Assembly: GCF_052857255.1 (NCBI RefSeq)
Contig: NW_027526727.1
Location: 39,555-103,554 of the forward strand
Source of the DNA: Amblyomma americanum
Taxonomy: Eukaryota; Arthropoda; Arachnida; Ixodida; Ixodidae
Length of the DNA stretch: 64,000 nt
Direction of reading: 5' to 3'
The position numbers and the translations under genes were made by a program. The notes under the pieces were generated by a model, which saw only the letters and a list, made by a program, of their open reading frames with translations, was not told the origin of the DNA and searched no databases. Below are positions 37,185 through 49,707 of this stretch, one piece after another (position 1 is the first letter of the stretch; every line of letters begins with the position of its first letter).

Positions 37185-39897
37185 CTGAACACATCGGTTT
37201 TACAAGTGTTCCTCTGATACGCGTCAAAACTTTTTCTCTTATAACTGCGCGAAAAGCATGTATTCTTGCTTAATACAGCGAAACAAGCTGTTTTAGACCG
37301 AAACGAGCTAAATCACAACACATCGGTTTTACAAGTGTTCCTCTGATACGCGTCAAAACTTTTTCTCTTATAACTGCGCGAAAAGCATGTATTCTTGCTT
37401 AATACAGCGAAACAAGCTGTTTTAGACCGAAACGAGCTAAATCACAACACATCGGTTTTACAAATGTTCCTCTGATACGCGTCAAAACTTTTTCTCTTAT
37501 AACTGCGCGAAAAGCATGTATTCTTGCTTAATACAGCGAAACAAGCTGTTTTAGACCGAAATGAGCTAAATCACAACACATCGGTTTTACAAGTGTTCCT
37601 CTGATACGCGTCAAAACTTTTTCTCTTATAACTGCGCGAAAAGCATGTATTCTTGCTTAATACAGCGAAACAAGCTGTTTTAGACCGAAACGAGCTAAAT
37701 CACAACACATCGGTTTTACAAATGTTCCTCTGATACGCGTCAAAACTTTTTCTCTTATAACTGCGCGAAAAGCATGTATTCTTGCTTAATACAGCGAAAC
37801 AAGCTGTTTTAGACCGAAATGAGCTAAATCACAACACATCGGTTTTACAAGTGTTCCTCTGATACGCGTCAAAACTTTTTCTCTTATAACGGCGCGAAAA
37901 GCATGTATTCTTGCTTAATACAGCGAAACAAGCTGTTTTAGACCGAAACGAGCTAAATCACAACACATCGGTATTACAAGTGTTCCACGTGATACTCGTC
38001 AAAACTTTTTCTCTTTTAACTGCGCGAAAAGCATGTATTCGTGCTTAATACAACGAAACGAGCTGTTTTTCACCGAAACGAGCTAAATCTGAACACATCG
38101 GTTTTACAAGTATCCACGTGATACTCGTCAAAACTTTTTCTCTTATAACTGCGCGAAAAGCATGTACTCTTGCTTAATACAACGAAACAAGCTGTTTTAG
38201 ACCGAAACGAGCTAAATCACAACACATCGGTTTTACAAGTGTCTCTCTAATACGCGTCAAAACTTTTTCTCTTATAACTGCGCGAAAAGCATGTATTCGT
38301 GCTTAGTCCAACGAAACAAGCTGTTTTAGACCGAAACGAGGTAAATCTGAACACATCGGTTTTACAAGTGTCCCTGTGACACGCCTTTAAAGCTTTTTCT
38401 CTTATCACTGCGCGAAAAGCATGTATTTCTGCTTAATACAGCGAAACAAGTTGTTTTAGACCGAAACGAGCTAAATCACAACACATCGGTTTTACAATTG
38501 TTCCTCTGATACGCGTCTAAACTTTTTCTCTTATAACTGCGCGAAATCATGTATTCTTGCTTAATACAACGAAACAAGCTGTTTTAGACCGAAATGAGTT
38601 AAATCACAACACATCGGTTTTACAATTGTTCCTCTGATACGCGTCTAAACTTTTTCTCTTATAACTGCGCGAAAAGCATGTATTCGTGCTTAGTCCAACG
38701 AAACAAGCTGTTTTAGACCGAAACGAGGTAAATCTGAACACATCGGTTTTACAAGTGTCCCTGTGACACGCCTTTAAAGCTTTTTCTCTTATCACTGCGC
38801 GAAAAGCATGTATTTCTGCTTAATACAGCGAAACAAGCTGTTTTAGACCGAAACGAGCTAAATCACAACACATCGGTTTTACAATTGTTCCTCTGATACG
38901 CGTCTAAACTTTTTCTCTTATAACTGCGCGAAAAGCACGTATCCTTGCTTATTACAACGAAACAAGCTGTTTTAGACCGAAATGAGCTAAATCACAACAC
39001 ATCGGTTTTACAAGTGTTCCTCTGATACGCGTCAAAACTTTTTCTCTTATAACTGCGCGAAAAGCATGTATTCTTGCTTAATACAGCTAAACAAGCTGTT
39101 TTAGACCGAAACGAGCTAAATCACAACACATCGGTATTACAAGTGTTCCACGTGATACTCGTCAAAACGTTTTCTCTTATAACTGCGCGAAAAGCATGTA
39201 TTCGTGCTTAATACAACGAAACAAGCTGTTTTAGACCGAAACGAGCTAAATCTGAACACTTCGGTTTTACAAGTATCCACGTGATACTCGTCAAAACTTT
39301 TTCTCTTATAACTGCGCGAAAAGCATGTATTCTTGCTTAATACAACGAAACAAGTTGTTTTAGACCGAAACGAGCTAAATCATAACACATCGGTTTTACA
39401 AGTGTCTCTCTAATAGGCGTCAAAACTTTTTCTTCTATAACTGCGCGTAAAGCATGTATTCGTGCTTAATACAACGAAACAAGTTGTTTTAGACCGAAAC
39501 GAGCTAAATCTGAACACATCGGTTTTACAAGTGTCCCTGTGACACGCGTCAAAACTTTTTCTTCTATAACTGCGCGAAAAGCATGTATTCGTGCTTAATA
39601 CAACGAAACAAGCTGTTTCAGACCGAAACGAGCTAAATCTGAACACGTCGGTTTTACAAGTGTTCCTCTGATACGCGTCAAAACTTTTTCTCTTATAACT
39701 GCGCGAAAAGCATGTATTCTTGCTTAATACAGCGAAACAAGCTGTTTTAGACCGAAACGAGCTAAATCACAACACATCGGTTTTACAAGTGTTCCTCTGA
39801 TACGCGTCAACTCTTTTTTCTCTTATAGCTGCGCGAAAAGCATGTATTCGTGCTTAGTCCAACGAAACAAGCTGTTTTAGACCGAAACGAGGTAAAT
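37185..39897 (+). repeat. Block 4 HOR E1
   Basis: This segment repeats from 40,152 at an offset that starts at 2,967 bp (23 monomers), falls to 2,709 after one dimer was duplicated here, and ends at 2,580 (20 monomers) after a 128 bp GCGCGAAATCATG monomer present only here. Private markers shared by the two copies are ATAACGGCGCG (37,888 and 40,597), TTTTTCACCG, CATGTACTC, GCACGTATCC and CATAACACATCGG with AATAGGCGTC. It ends with a monomer of class f at about 39,768. Confidence 0.82.
37443..37958 (+). repeat. Tandem duplication of a dimer (2 x 258 bp)
   Basis: A pair of monomers, the first with TTTTACAAATGTTCC and the second following a GAAATGAGC end, occurs twice in a row (37,443-37,700 and 37,701-37,958). 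The sister HOR has the pair once, from 40,410. The second copy carries GGCGCG where the first has TGCGCG. Confidence 0.85.
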
Positions 39898-40151
39898 CTG
39901 AACACATCGGTTTTACAAGTGTCCACGTGATACTCGTCAAAACTTTTTCTCTGATAACTGCGCGAAAAGCATGTATTCTTGCTTAATAAAACGAAACAAG
40001 CTGTTTTATACCGAAACGAGCTAAATCACAACACATCGGTTTTACAAGTCTCTGATACGCGTCAAAACGTTTTCTTCTATAACTGCGCGTAAAGCATGTA
40101 TTCGTGCTTAATACAACGAAACAAGCTCTTTTAGACCGAAACGAGCTAAAT

Positions 40152-42477
40152 CTGAACACATCGGTTTTACAAGTGTTCCTCTGATACGCGTCAAAACTTT
40201 TTCTCTTATAACTGCGCGAAAAGCATGTATTCTTGCTTAATACAGCGAAACAAGCTGTTTTAGACCGAAACGAGCTAAATCACAACACATCGGTTTTACA
40301 AGTGTTCCTCTGATACGCGTCAAAACTTTTTCTCTTATAACTGCGCGAAAAGCATGTATTCTTGCTTAATACAGCGAAACAAGCTGTTTTAGACCGAAAC
40401 GAGCTAAATCACAACACATCGGTTTTACAAATGTTCCTCTGATACGCGTCAAAACTTTTTCTCTTATAACTGCGCGAAAAGCATGTATTCTTGCTTAATA
40501 CAGCGAAACAAGCTGTTTTAGACCGAAATGAGCTAAATCACAACACATCGGTTTTACAAGTGTTCCTCTGATACGCGTCAAAACTTTTTCTCTTATAACG
40601 GCGCGAAAAGCATGTATTCTTGCTTAATACAGCGAAACAAGCTGTTTTAGACCGAAACGAGCTAAATCACAACACATCGGTATTACAAGTGTTCCACGTG
40701 ATACTCGTCAAAACTTTTTCTCTTTTAACTGCGCGAAAAGCATGTATTCGTGCTTAATACAACGAAACGAGCTGTTTTTCACCGAAACGAGCTAAATCTG
40801 AAACATCTGTTTTACAAGTGTCCACGTGATACTCGTCAAAACTTTTTCTCTTATAACTGCGCGAAAAGCATGTACTCTTGCTTAATACAACGAAACAAGC
40901 TGTTTTAGACCGAAACGAGCTAAATCACAACACATCGGTTTTACAAGTGTCTCTCTAATACGCGTCAAAACTTTTTCTCTTATAACTGCGCGAAAAGCAT
41001 GTATTCGTGCTTAGTCCAACGAAACAAGCTGTTTTAGACCGAAACGAGGTAAATCTGAACACATCGGTTTTACAAGTGTCCCTGTGACACGCCTTTAAAG
41101 CTTTTTCTCTTATCACTGCGCGAAAAGCATGTATTTCTGCTTAATACAGCGAAACAAGCTGTTTTAGACCGAAACGAGCTAAATCACAACACATCGGTTT
41201 TACAATTGTTCCTCTGATACGCGTCTAAACTTTTTCTCTTATAACTGCGCGAAAAGCATGTATTCGTGCTTAGTCCAACGAAACAAGCTGTTTTAGACCG
41301 AAACGAGGTAAATCTGAACACATCGGTTTTACAAGTGTCCCTGTGACACGCCTTTAAAGCTTTTTCTCTTATCACTGCGCGAAAAGCATGTATTTCTGCT
41401 TAATACAGCGAAACAAGCTGTTTTAGACCGAAACGAGCTAAATCACAACACATCGGTTTTACAATTGTTCCTCTGATACGCGTCTAAACTTTTTCTCTTA
41501 TAACTGCGCGAAAAGCACGTATCCTTGCTTATTACAACGAAACAAGCTGTTTTAGACCGAAATGAGCTAAATCACAACACATCGGTTTTACAAGTGTTCC
41601 TCTGATACGCGTCAAAACTTTTTCTCTTATAACTGCGCGAAAAGCATGTATTCTTGCTTAATACAGCGAAACAAGCTGTTTTAGACCGAAACGAGCTAAA
41701 TCACAACACATCGGTATTACAAGTGTTCCACGTGATACTCGTCAAAACGTTTTCTCTTATAACTGCGCGAAAAGCATGTATTCGTGCTTAATACAACGAA
41801 ACAAGCTGTTTTAGACCGAAACGAGCTAAATCTGAACACTTCGGTTTTACAAGTATCCACGTGATACTCGTCAAAACTTTTTCTCTTATAACTGCGCGAA
41901 AAGCATGTATTCTTGCTTAATACAACGAAACAAGCTGTTTTAGACCGAAACGAGCTAAATCATAACACATCGGTTTTACAAGTGTCTCTCTAATAGGCGT
42001 CAAAACTTTTTCTTCTATAACTGCGCGTAAAGCATGTATTCGTGCTTAATACAACGAAACAAGTTGTTTTAGACCGAAACGAGCTAAATCTGAACACATC
42101 GGTTTTACAAGTGTCCCTGTGACACGCGTCAAAACTTTTTCTTCTATAACTGCGCGAAAAGCATGTATTCGTGCCTAATACAACGAAACAAGCTGTTTCA
42201 GACCGAAACGTGCTAAATCTGAACACGTCGGTTTTACAAGTGTTCCTCTGATACGCGTCAAAACTTTTTCTCTTATAACTGCGCGAAAAGCATGTATTCT
42301 TGCTTAATACAGCGAAACAAGCTGTTTTAGACCGAAACGAGCTAAATCACAACACATCGGTTTTACAAGTGTTCCTCTGATACGCGTCAACTCTTTTTTC
42401 TCTTATAGCTGCGCGAAAAGCATGTATTCGTGCTTAGTCCAACGAAACAAGCTGTTTTAGACCGAAACGAGGTAAAT
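40152..42477 (+). repeat. Block 4 HOR E2
   Basis: This is the sister copy of E1, with the same order of marked monomers but without the duplicated dimer and without the GAAATCATG monomer. A CTGAAACATCTG start near 40,797 has lost a base. The two monomers between E1 and E2 (39,898-40,151) have CTCTGATAAC and TCTGATACGC with CTTCTATAAC and CAAGCTCTTTT. They reappear at about 48,417-48,675. Confidence 0.82.
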
Positions 42478-42607
42478 CTGAACACATCGGTTTTACAAGT
42501 GTCCCTGTGACACGCCTTTAAAGCTTTTTCTCTTATCACTGCGCGAAAAGCATGTATTTCTGCTTAATACAGCGAAACAAGCTGTTTTAGACCGAAACGA
42601 GCTAAAT

Positions 42608-43510
42608 CACAACACATCGGTTTTACAATTGTTCCTCTGATACGCGTCTAAACTTTTTCTCTTATAACTGCGCGAAAAGCACGTATCCTTGCTTATTACA
42701 ACGAAACAAGCTGTTTTAGACCGAAATGAGCTAAATCACAACACATCGGTTTTACAAGTGTTCCTCTGATACGCGTCAAAACTTTTTCTCTTATAACTGC
42801 GCGAAAAGCATGTATTCTTGCTTAATACAGCGAAACAAGCTGTTTTAGACCGAAACGAGCTAAATCACAACACATCGGTATTACAAGTGTTCCACGTGAT
42901 ACTCGTCAAAACGTTTTCTCTTATAACTGCGCGAAAAGCATGTATTCGTGCTTAATACAACGAAACAAGCTGTTTTAGACCGAAACGAGCTAAATCTGAA
43001 CACTTCGGTTTTACAAGTATCCACGTGATACTCGTCAAAACTTTTCTCTTATAACTGCGCGAAAAGCATGTATTCTTGCTTAATACAACGAAACAAGCTG
43101 TTTTAGACCGAAACGAGCTAAATCACAACACATCGGTTTTACAAGTGTCTCTCTGATACGCGTCAAAACTTTTTCTTCTATAACTGCGCGTAAAGCATGT
43201 ATTCTTGCTTAATACAACGAAACAAGCTGTTTTAGACCGAAACGAGCTAAATCTGAACACATCGGTTTTACAAGTATCCACGTGATACTCGTCAAAACTT
43301 TCTCTCTTATAACTGCGCGAAAAGCATGTATTCTTGCTTAATACAACGAAACAAGCTGTTTTAGACCGAGACGAGCTAAATCATAACACATCGGTTTTAC
43401 AAGTGTCTCTCTAATAGGCGTCAAAACATTTTCTTCTATAACTGCGCGTAAAGCATGTATTCGTGCTTAATACAACGAAACAAGTTGTTTTAGACCGAAA
43501 CAAGCTAAAT
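42608..43510 (+). repeat. Seven-monomer module, copy 1 (903 bp)
   Basis: The order is: a GCGTCTAAAC monomer, a plain CACAAC monomer after GAAATGAGC, a GGTATTAC E-box monomer, a CTTCGG E-box monomer, TCTCTCTGATACG with CGTAAAGC, an E-box monomer with CTTTCTCTC, and CATAACACATCGG with AATAGGCGTC. This order recurs at 45,190 and 47,127, and again at the window's end. Confidence 0.83.
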
Positions 43511-45189
43511 CTGAACACACATCGGTTTTACAAGTGTCCCTGTGACACGCGTCAAAACTTTTTCTCTTATAACTGCGCGAAAAGCATGTATTCTTGCTTA
43601 ATACAGCGAAACAAGCTGTTTTAGACCGAAACGAGCTAAATCACAACACAAAGGTTTTACAAGTGTTCCTCTAATACGCGTCAAATCTTTTTCTCTTATA
43701 ACTGCGCGAAAAGCATGTATTCTTGCTTAATACTACGAAACAAGCTGTTTTACACCGAAACGAGCTAAATCACAACACATCGGTTTTACAAGTGTTCCTC
43801 TGATACGCGTCTAAACTTTTTCTCTTATAACTGCGCGAAAAGCATGTATTCGTGCTTAATACAACGAAACAAGCTGTTTCAGACCGAAACGAGCTAAATT
43901 TGAACGCGTCGGTTTTACAAGTGTTCCTCTGATACGCGTCAAAACTTTTTCTCTTATAACTGCGCGAAAAGCATGTATTCTTGCTTATTACAGCGAAACA
44001 AGCTGTTTTAAACCGAAACGAGATAAATCACAACACATCGGTATTACAAGTGTTCCACGTGATACTCGTCAAAACTTTTTCTCTTATAACTGCGCGAAAA
44101 GCATGTATTCGTGCTTAATACAACGAAACAAGCTGTTTTAGACCGAAACGAGCTAAATCTGAACACATCGGTTTTACAAGTATCCACGTGATACTCGTCA
44201 AAACTTTTTCTCTTATAACTGCGCGAAAAGCATGTATTCTTGCTTAATACAAACGAAACAAGCTGTTTTAGACCGAAACGAGCTAAATCACAACACATCG
44301 GTTTTACAAGTGTCTCTGATACGCGTCAAAACTTTTTCTTCTATAACTGCGCGTAAAGCATGTATTCGTGCCTAATACAACGAAACAAGCTGTTTTAGGA
44401 CAGAAACGAGCTAAATCTGAACACATCGGTTTTACAAGTGTTCCTCTGATACGCGGCAAAACTTTTTCTCTTATAACTGCGCGAAAAGCATGTATTCTTG
44501 CTTAATACAGCGAAACAAGCTGTTTTAGACCGAAACGAGCTAAATCACAACACATCGGTTTTACCAAGTGTTCCTCTGATACGCGTCAAAACATTTTCTC
44601 TTATAACTGCGCGAAAAGCATGTATTCTTGCTTAATACAGCGAAACAAGCTGTTTAAAACCGAAACGAGCTAAATCACAACACATCGGTTTTACAAGTGT
44701 TCCTCTGATACGCGTCAAAACTTTTTCTCTTATAACTGCGCGAAAAGCATGTATTCTTGCTTAATACAGCGAAACAAGCTGTTTTAGACCGAAATGAGCT
44801 AAATCACAACACATCGGTTTTACAAGTGTTCCTCTGATACGCGTCAAAACTTTTTCTCTTATAACGGCGCGAAAAGCATGTATTCTTGCTTAATACAGCG
44901 AAACAAGCTGTTTTAGACCGAACGAGCTAAATCACAACACATCGGTATTACAAGTGTTCCACGTGATACTCGTCAAAACTTTTTCTCTTTAACTGCGCGA
45001 AAAGCATGTATTCGTGCTTAATACAACGAACAAGCTGTTTTAGACCGAAACGAGGTAAATCTGAACACATCGGTTTTACAAGTGTCCTTGTGACATGCCT
45101 TAAAACTTTTTCTCTTATAACTGCGCGAAAAGCATGTATTACTGCTTAATACAGCGAAACAAGCTGTTTTAGACCAAAACGAGCTAAAT

Positions 45190-46092
45190 CACAACACATC
45201 GGTTTTACAAGTGTTCCTCTGATACGCGTCTAAACTTTTTCTCTTATAACTGCGCGAAAAGCATGTATTCTTGCTTAATACAACGAAACAAGCTGTTTTA
45301 GACCGAAATGAGCTAAATCACAACACATCGGTTTTACAAGTGTTCCTCTGATACGCGTCAAAACTTTTTCTCTTATAACTGCGCGAAAAGCATGTATTCT
45401 TGCTTAATACAGCGAAACAAGCTGTTTTAGACCGAAACGAGCTAAATCACAACACATCGGTATTACAAGTGTTCCACGTGATACTCGTCAAAACGTTTTC
45501 TCTTATAACTGCGCGAAAAGCATGTATTCGTGCTTAATACAACGAAACAAGCTGTTTTAGACCGAAACGAGCTAAATCTGAACACTTCGGTTTTACAAGT
45601 ATCCACGTGATACTCGTCAAAACTTTTTCTCTTATAACTGCGCGAAAAGCATGTATTCTTGCTTAATACAACGAAACAAGCTGTTTTAGACCGAAACGAG
45701 CTAAATCACAACACATCGGTTTTACAAGTGTCTCTCTGATACGCGTCAAAACTTTTTTCTTCTATAACTGCGCGTAAAGCATGTATTCTTGCTTAATACA
45801 ACGAAACAAGCTGTTTTAGACCGAAACGAGCTAAATCTGAACACATCGGTTTTACAAGTATCCACGTGATAATCGTCAAAACTTTCTCTCTATAACTGCG
45901 CGAAAAGCATGTATTCTTGATTAATACAACGAAACAAGCTGTTTAGACCGAAACGAGCTAAATCATAACACATCGGTTTTACAAGTGTCTCTATAATAGG
46001 CGTCAAAACTTTTTCTTCTATAACTGCGCGTAAAGCATGTATTCGTGCTTAATACAACGAAACAAGTTGTTTTAGACCGAAACGAGCTAAAT
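45190..46092 (+). repeat. Seven-monomer module, copy 2 (903 bp)
   Basis: The monomer order matches that at 42,608, 2,582 bp upstream. Several one-base changes are private to this copy: CTTTTTTCTTC, CTCTCTATAAC, CTGTTTAGACC and TCTCTATAATAGG. It lies within the indel-rich island. Confidence 0.8.
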
Positions 46093-46866
46093 CTGAACAC
46101 ATCGGTTTTACAAGTGTCCCTGTGACACGCGTCAAAACTTTTTCTCTTATAACTGCGCGAAAAGCATGTATTCTTGCTTAATACAGCGAAACAAGCTGTT
46201 TTAGACCGAAACGAGCTAAATCACAACACAAAGGTTTTACAAGTGTTCCTCTAATACGCGTCAAAACTTTTCTCTTATAACTGCGCGAAAAGCATGTATT
46301 CTTGCTTAATACTACGAAACAAGCTGTTTTACAACCGAAACGAGCTAAATCACAACACATCGGTTTTACAAGTGTTCCTCTGATACGCGTCTAAACTTTT
46401 TCTCTTATAACTGCGCGAAAAGCATGTATTCGTGCTTAATACAACGAAACAAGCTGTTTCAGACCGAAACGAGCTAAATCTGAACACATCGGTTTTACAA
46501 GTGTCCCTGTGACACGCGTCAAAACTTTTTCTTCTATAACTGCGCGAAAAGCATGTATTCGTGCTTAATACAACGAAACAAGCTGTTTCCAGACCGAAAC
46601 GAGCTAAATCTGAACACGTCGGTTTACAAGTGTTCCTCTGATACGCGTCAAAACTTTTTCTCTTATAACTGCGCGAAAAGCATGTATTCTTGCTTAATAC
46701 AGCGAACAAGCTGTTTTAGACCGAAACGAGCTAAATCACAACACATCGGTTTTACAAGTGTTCCTCTGATACGCGTCAACTCTTTTTTCTCTTATAGCTG
46801 CGCGAAAAGCATGTATTCGTGCTTAGTCCAACGAAACAAGCTGTTTTAGACCGAAACGAGGTAAAT

Positions 46867-46996
46867 CTGAACACATCGGTTTTACAAGTGTCCCTGTGAC
46901 ACGCCTTTAAAGCTTTTTCTCTTATCACTGCGCGAAAAGCATGTATTCGTGCTTAGTCCAACGAAACAAGCTGTTTTAGACCGAAACGAGGTAAAT
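46867..46996 (+). repeat. Chimeric e/f monomer (130 bp)
   Basis: The left part is class e (CGCCTTTAAAGCTTTTTC, TTATCACTG) and the right part is class f (GCTTAGTCCAACG, GAGGTAAAT). In the usual cassette class f precedes class e. Here f is followed by this chimera and then by a normal e at 46,997. This is the product expected from in-register unequal exchange between e and f. Confidence 0.85.
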
Positions 46997-47126
46997 CTGA
47001 ACACATCGGTTTTACAAGTGTCCCTGTGACACGCCTTTAAAGCTTTTTCTCTTATCACTGCGCGAAAAGCATGTATTTCTGCTTAATACAGCGAAACAAG
47101 CTGTTTTAGACCGAAACGAGCTAAAT

Positions 47127-48030
47127 CAAAACACATCGGTTTTACAATTGTTCCTCTGATACGCGTCTAAACTTTTTCTCTTATAACTGCGCGAAAAGCA
47201 TGTATTCTTGCTTAATACAACGAAACAAGCTGTTTTAGACCGAAATGAGCTAAATCACAACACATCGGTTTTACAAGTGTTCCTCTGATACGCGTCAAAA
47301 CTTTTTCTCTTATAACTGCGCGAAAAGCATGTATTCTTGCTTAATACAGCGAAACAAGCTGTTTAGACCGAAACGAGCTAAATCACAACACATCGGTATT
47401 ACAAGTGTTCCACGTGATACTAGTCAAAACGTTTTCTCTTATAACTGCGCGAAAAGCATGTATTCGTGCTTAATACAACGAAACAAGCTGTTTTAGACCG
47501 AAACGAGCTAAATCTGAACACTTCGATTTTACAAGTATCCACGTGATACTCGTCAAAACTTTTTCTCTTATAACTGCGCGAAAAGGCATGTATTCTTGCT
47601 TAATACAACGAAACAAGCTGTTTTAGACCGAAACGAGCTAAATCACAACACATCGGTTTTACAAGTGTCTCTCTGATACGCGTCAAAACTTTTTCTTCTA
47701 TAACTGCGCGTAAAGCATGTATTCTTGCTTAATACAACGAAACAAGCTGTTTTAGACCGAAACGAGCTAAATCTGAACACATCGGTTTTACAAGTATCCA
47801 CGTGATACTTGTCAAAACTTTCTCTCTTATAACTGCGCGAAAAGCATGTATTCTTGATTAATACAACGAAACAAGCTGTTTTAGACCGAAACGAGCTAAA
47901 TCATAACACATCGGTTTTACAAGTGTCTCTCTAATAGGCGTCAAAACTTTTTCTTCTATAACTGCGCGTAAAGCATGTATTCGTGCTTAATACAACGAAA
48001 CAAGTTGTTTTAGACCGAAACGAGCTAAAT
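47127..48030 (+). repeat. Seven-monomer module, copy 3 (904 bp)
   Basis: The order is as in the other two copies, 1,937 bp after copy 2. The first monomer is of class g (TTTTACAATTG) and starts CAAAAC. The last is followed by a CTGAACACACCAATTTTAC variant. Confidence 0.8.
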
Positions 48031-49707
48031 CTGAACACACCAATTTTACAAGTGTCCCTGTGACACGCGTCAAAACTTTTTCTCTTATAACTGCGCGAAA
48101 AGCATGTATTCGTGCTTAATACAACGAAACAAGCTGTTTCAGACCGAAACGAGCTAAATCTGAACACATCGGTTTTACAAGTGTTCCTCTGATACGCGTC
48201 AAAACTTTTTCTCTTATAACTGCGCGAAAAGCATGTATTCTTGCTTAATACCACGAAACAAGCTGTTTTAAACCGAAACGAGCTAAATCACAACACATCG
48301 GTATTACAAGTGTTCCACGTGATACTCGTCAAAACGTTTTCTCTTATAACTGCGCGAAAAGCATGTATTCGTGCCTAATACAACGAAACAAGCTGTTTTA
48401 GACCGAAACGAGCTAAATCTGAACACATCGGGTTTACAAGTATCCACGTGATACTCGTCAAAACTTTTTCTCTGATAACTGCGCGAAAAGCATGTATTCT
48501 TGCTTAATAAAACGAAACAAGCTGTTTTATACCGAAACGAGCTAAATCACAACACATCGGTTTTACAAGTGTCTCTGATACGCGTCAAAACGTTTTCTTC
48601 TATAACTGCGCGTAAAGCATGTATTCGTGCTTAATACAACGAAACAAGCTCTTTTAGACCGAAACGAGCTAAATCTGAACACATCGGTTTTACAAGTGTT
48701 CCTCTGATACGCGTCAAAACTTTTTCTCTTATAACTGCGCGAAAAGCATGTATTCTTGCTTAATACAGCGAAACAAGCTGTTTTAGACCGAAACGAAGCT
48801 TAATCACAACACATCGGTTTTACAAGTGTTCCTCTGATACGCGTCAAAACTTTTTCTCTTATAACTGCGCGAAAAGCATGTATTCTTGCTTAATACAGCG
48901 AAACAAGCTGTTTTAGACCGAAACGAGCTAAATCACAACACATCGGTTTTACAAATGTTCCTCTGATACGCGTCAAAAACTTTTTCTCTTATAACTGCGC
49001 GAAAGCATGTATTCTTGCTTAATACAGCGAAACAAGCTGTTTTAGACCGAAATGAGCTAAATCACAACACATCGGTTTTACAAGTGTTCCTCTGATACGC
49101 GTCAAAACTTTTTTCTCTATAAAGGCGCGAAAGCATGTATTCTTGCTTAATACAGCGAAACAAGCTGTTTTAGACCGAAACGAGCTAAATCACAACACAT
49201 CGGTATTACAAGTGTTCCACGTGATACTCGTCAAAACTTTTTCTCTTTTAACTGCGCGAAAAGCATGTATTCGTGCTTAATACAACGAAACGAGCTGTTT
49301 TTCACCGAAACGAGCTAAATCTGAACACATCGGTTTTACAAGTATCCACGTGATACTCGTCAAAACTTTTTCTCTTATAACTGCGCGAAAAGCATGTACT
49401 CTTGCTTAATACAACGAAACAAGCTGTTTTAGACCGAAACGAGCTAAATCACAACACATCGGTTTTACAAGTGTCTCTCTAATACGCGTCAAAACTTTTT
49501 CTCTATAACTGCGCGAAAAGCATGTATTCGTGCTTAGTCCAACGAAACAAGCTGTTTTAGACCGAAACGAGGTAAATCTGAACACATCGGTTTTACAAGT
49601 GTCCCTGTGACACGCCTTTAAAGCTTTTTCTCTTATCACTGCGCGAAAAGCATGTATTTCTGCTTAATACAGCGAAACAAGCTGTTTTAGACCGAAACGA
49701 GCTAAAT

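Noticed and set aside
38936..38960. GCACGTATCC monomer as another perfect hairpin
   Set aside because: The right arm reads TTGCTTATTAC here, so the seven-base stem seen at 7,304 does not form.
46350..46709. Longest minus-strand open frame (119 residues), rich in FRFSSFRS and CFSRSYKR repeats
   Set aside because: It is the satellite monomer read in a frame that repeats every 43 codons. Similar frames appear wherever CTGAAC monomers follow one another, and most of the longer ones end at the TGA of a CACAAC monomer. No start context, domain or coding bias was seen.
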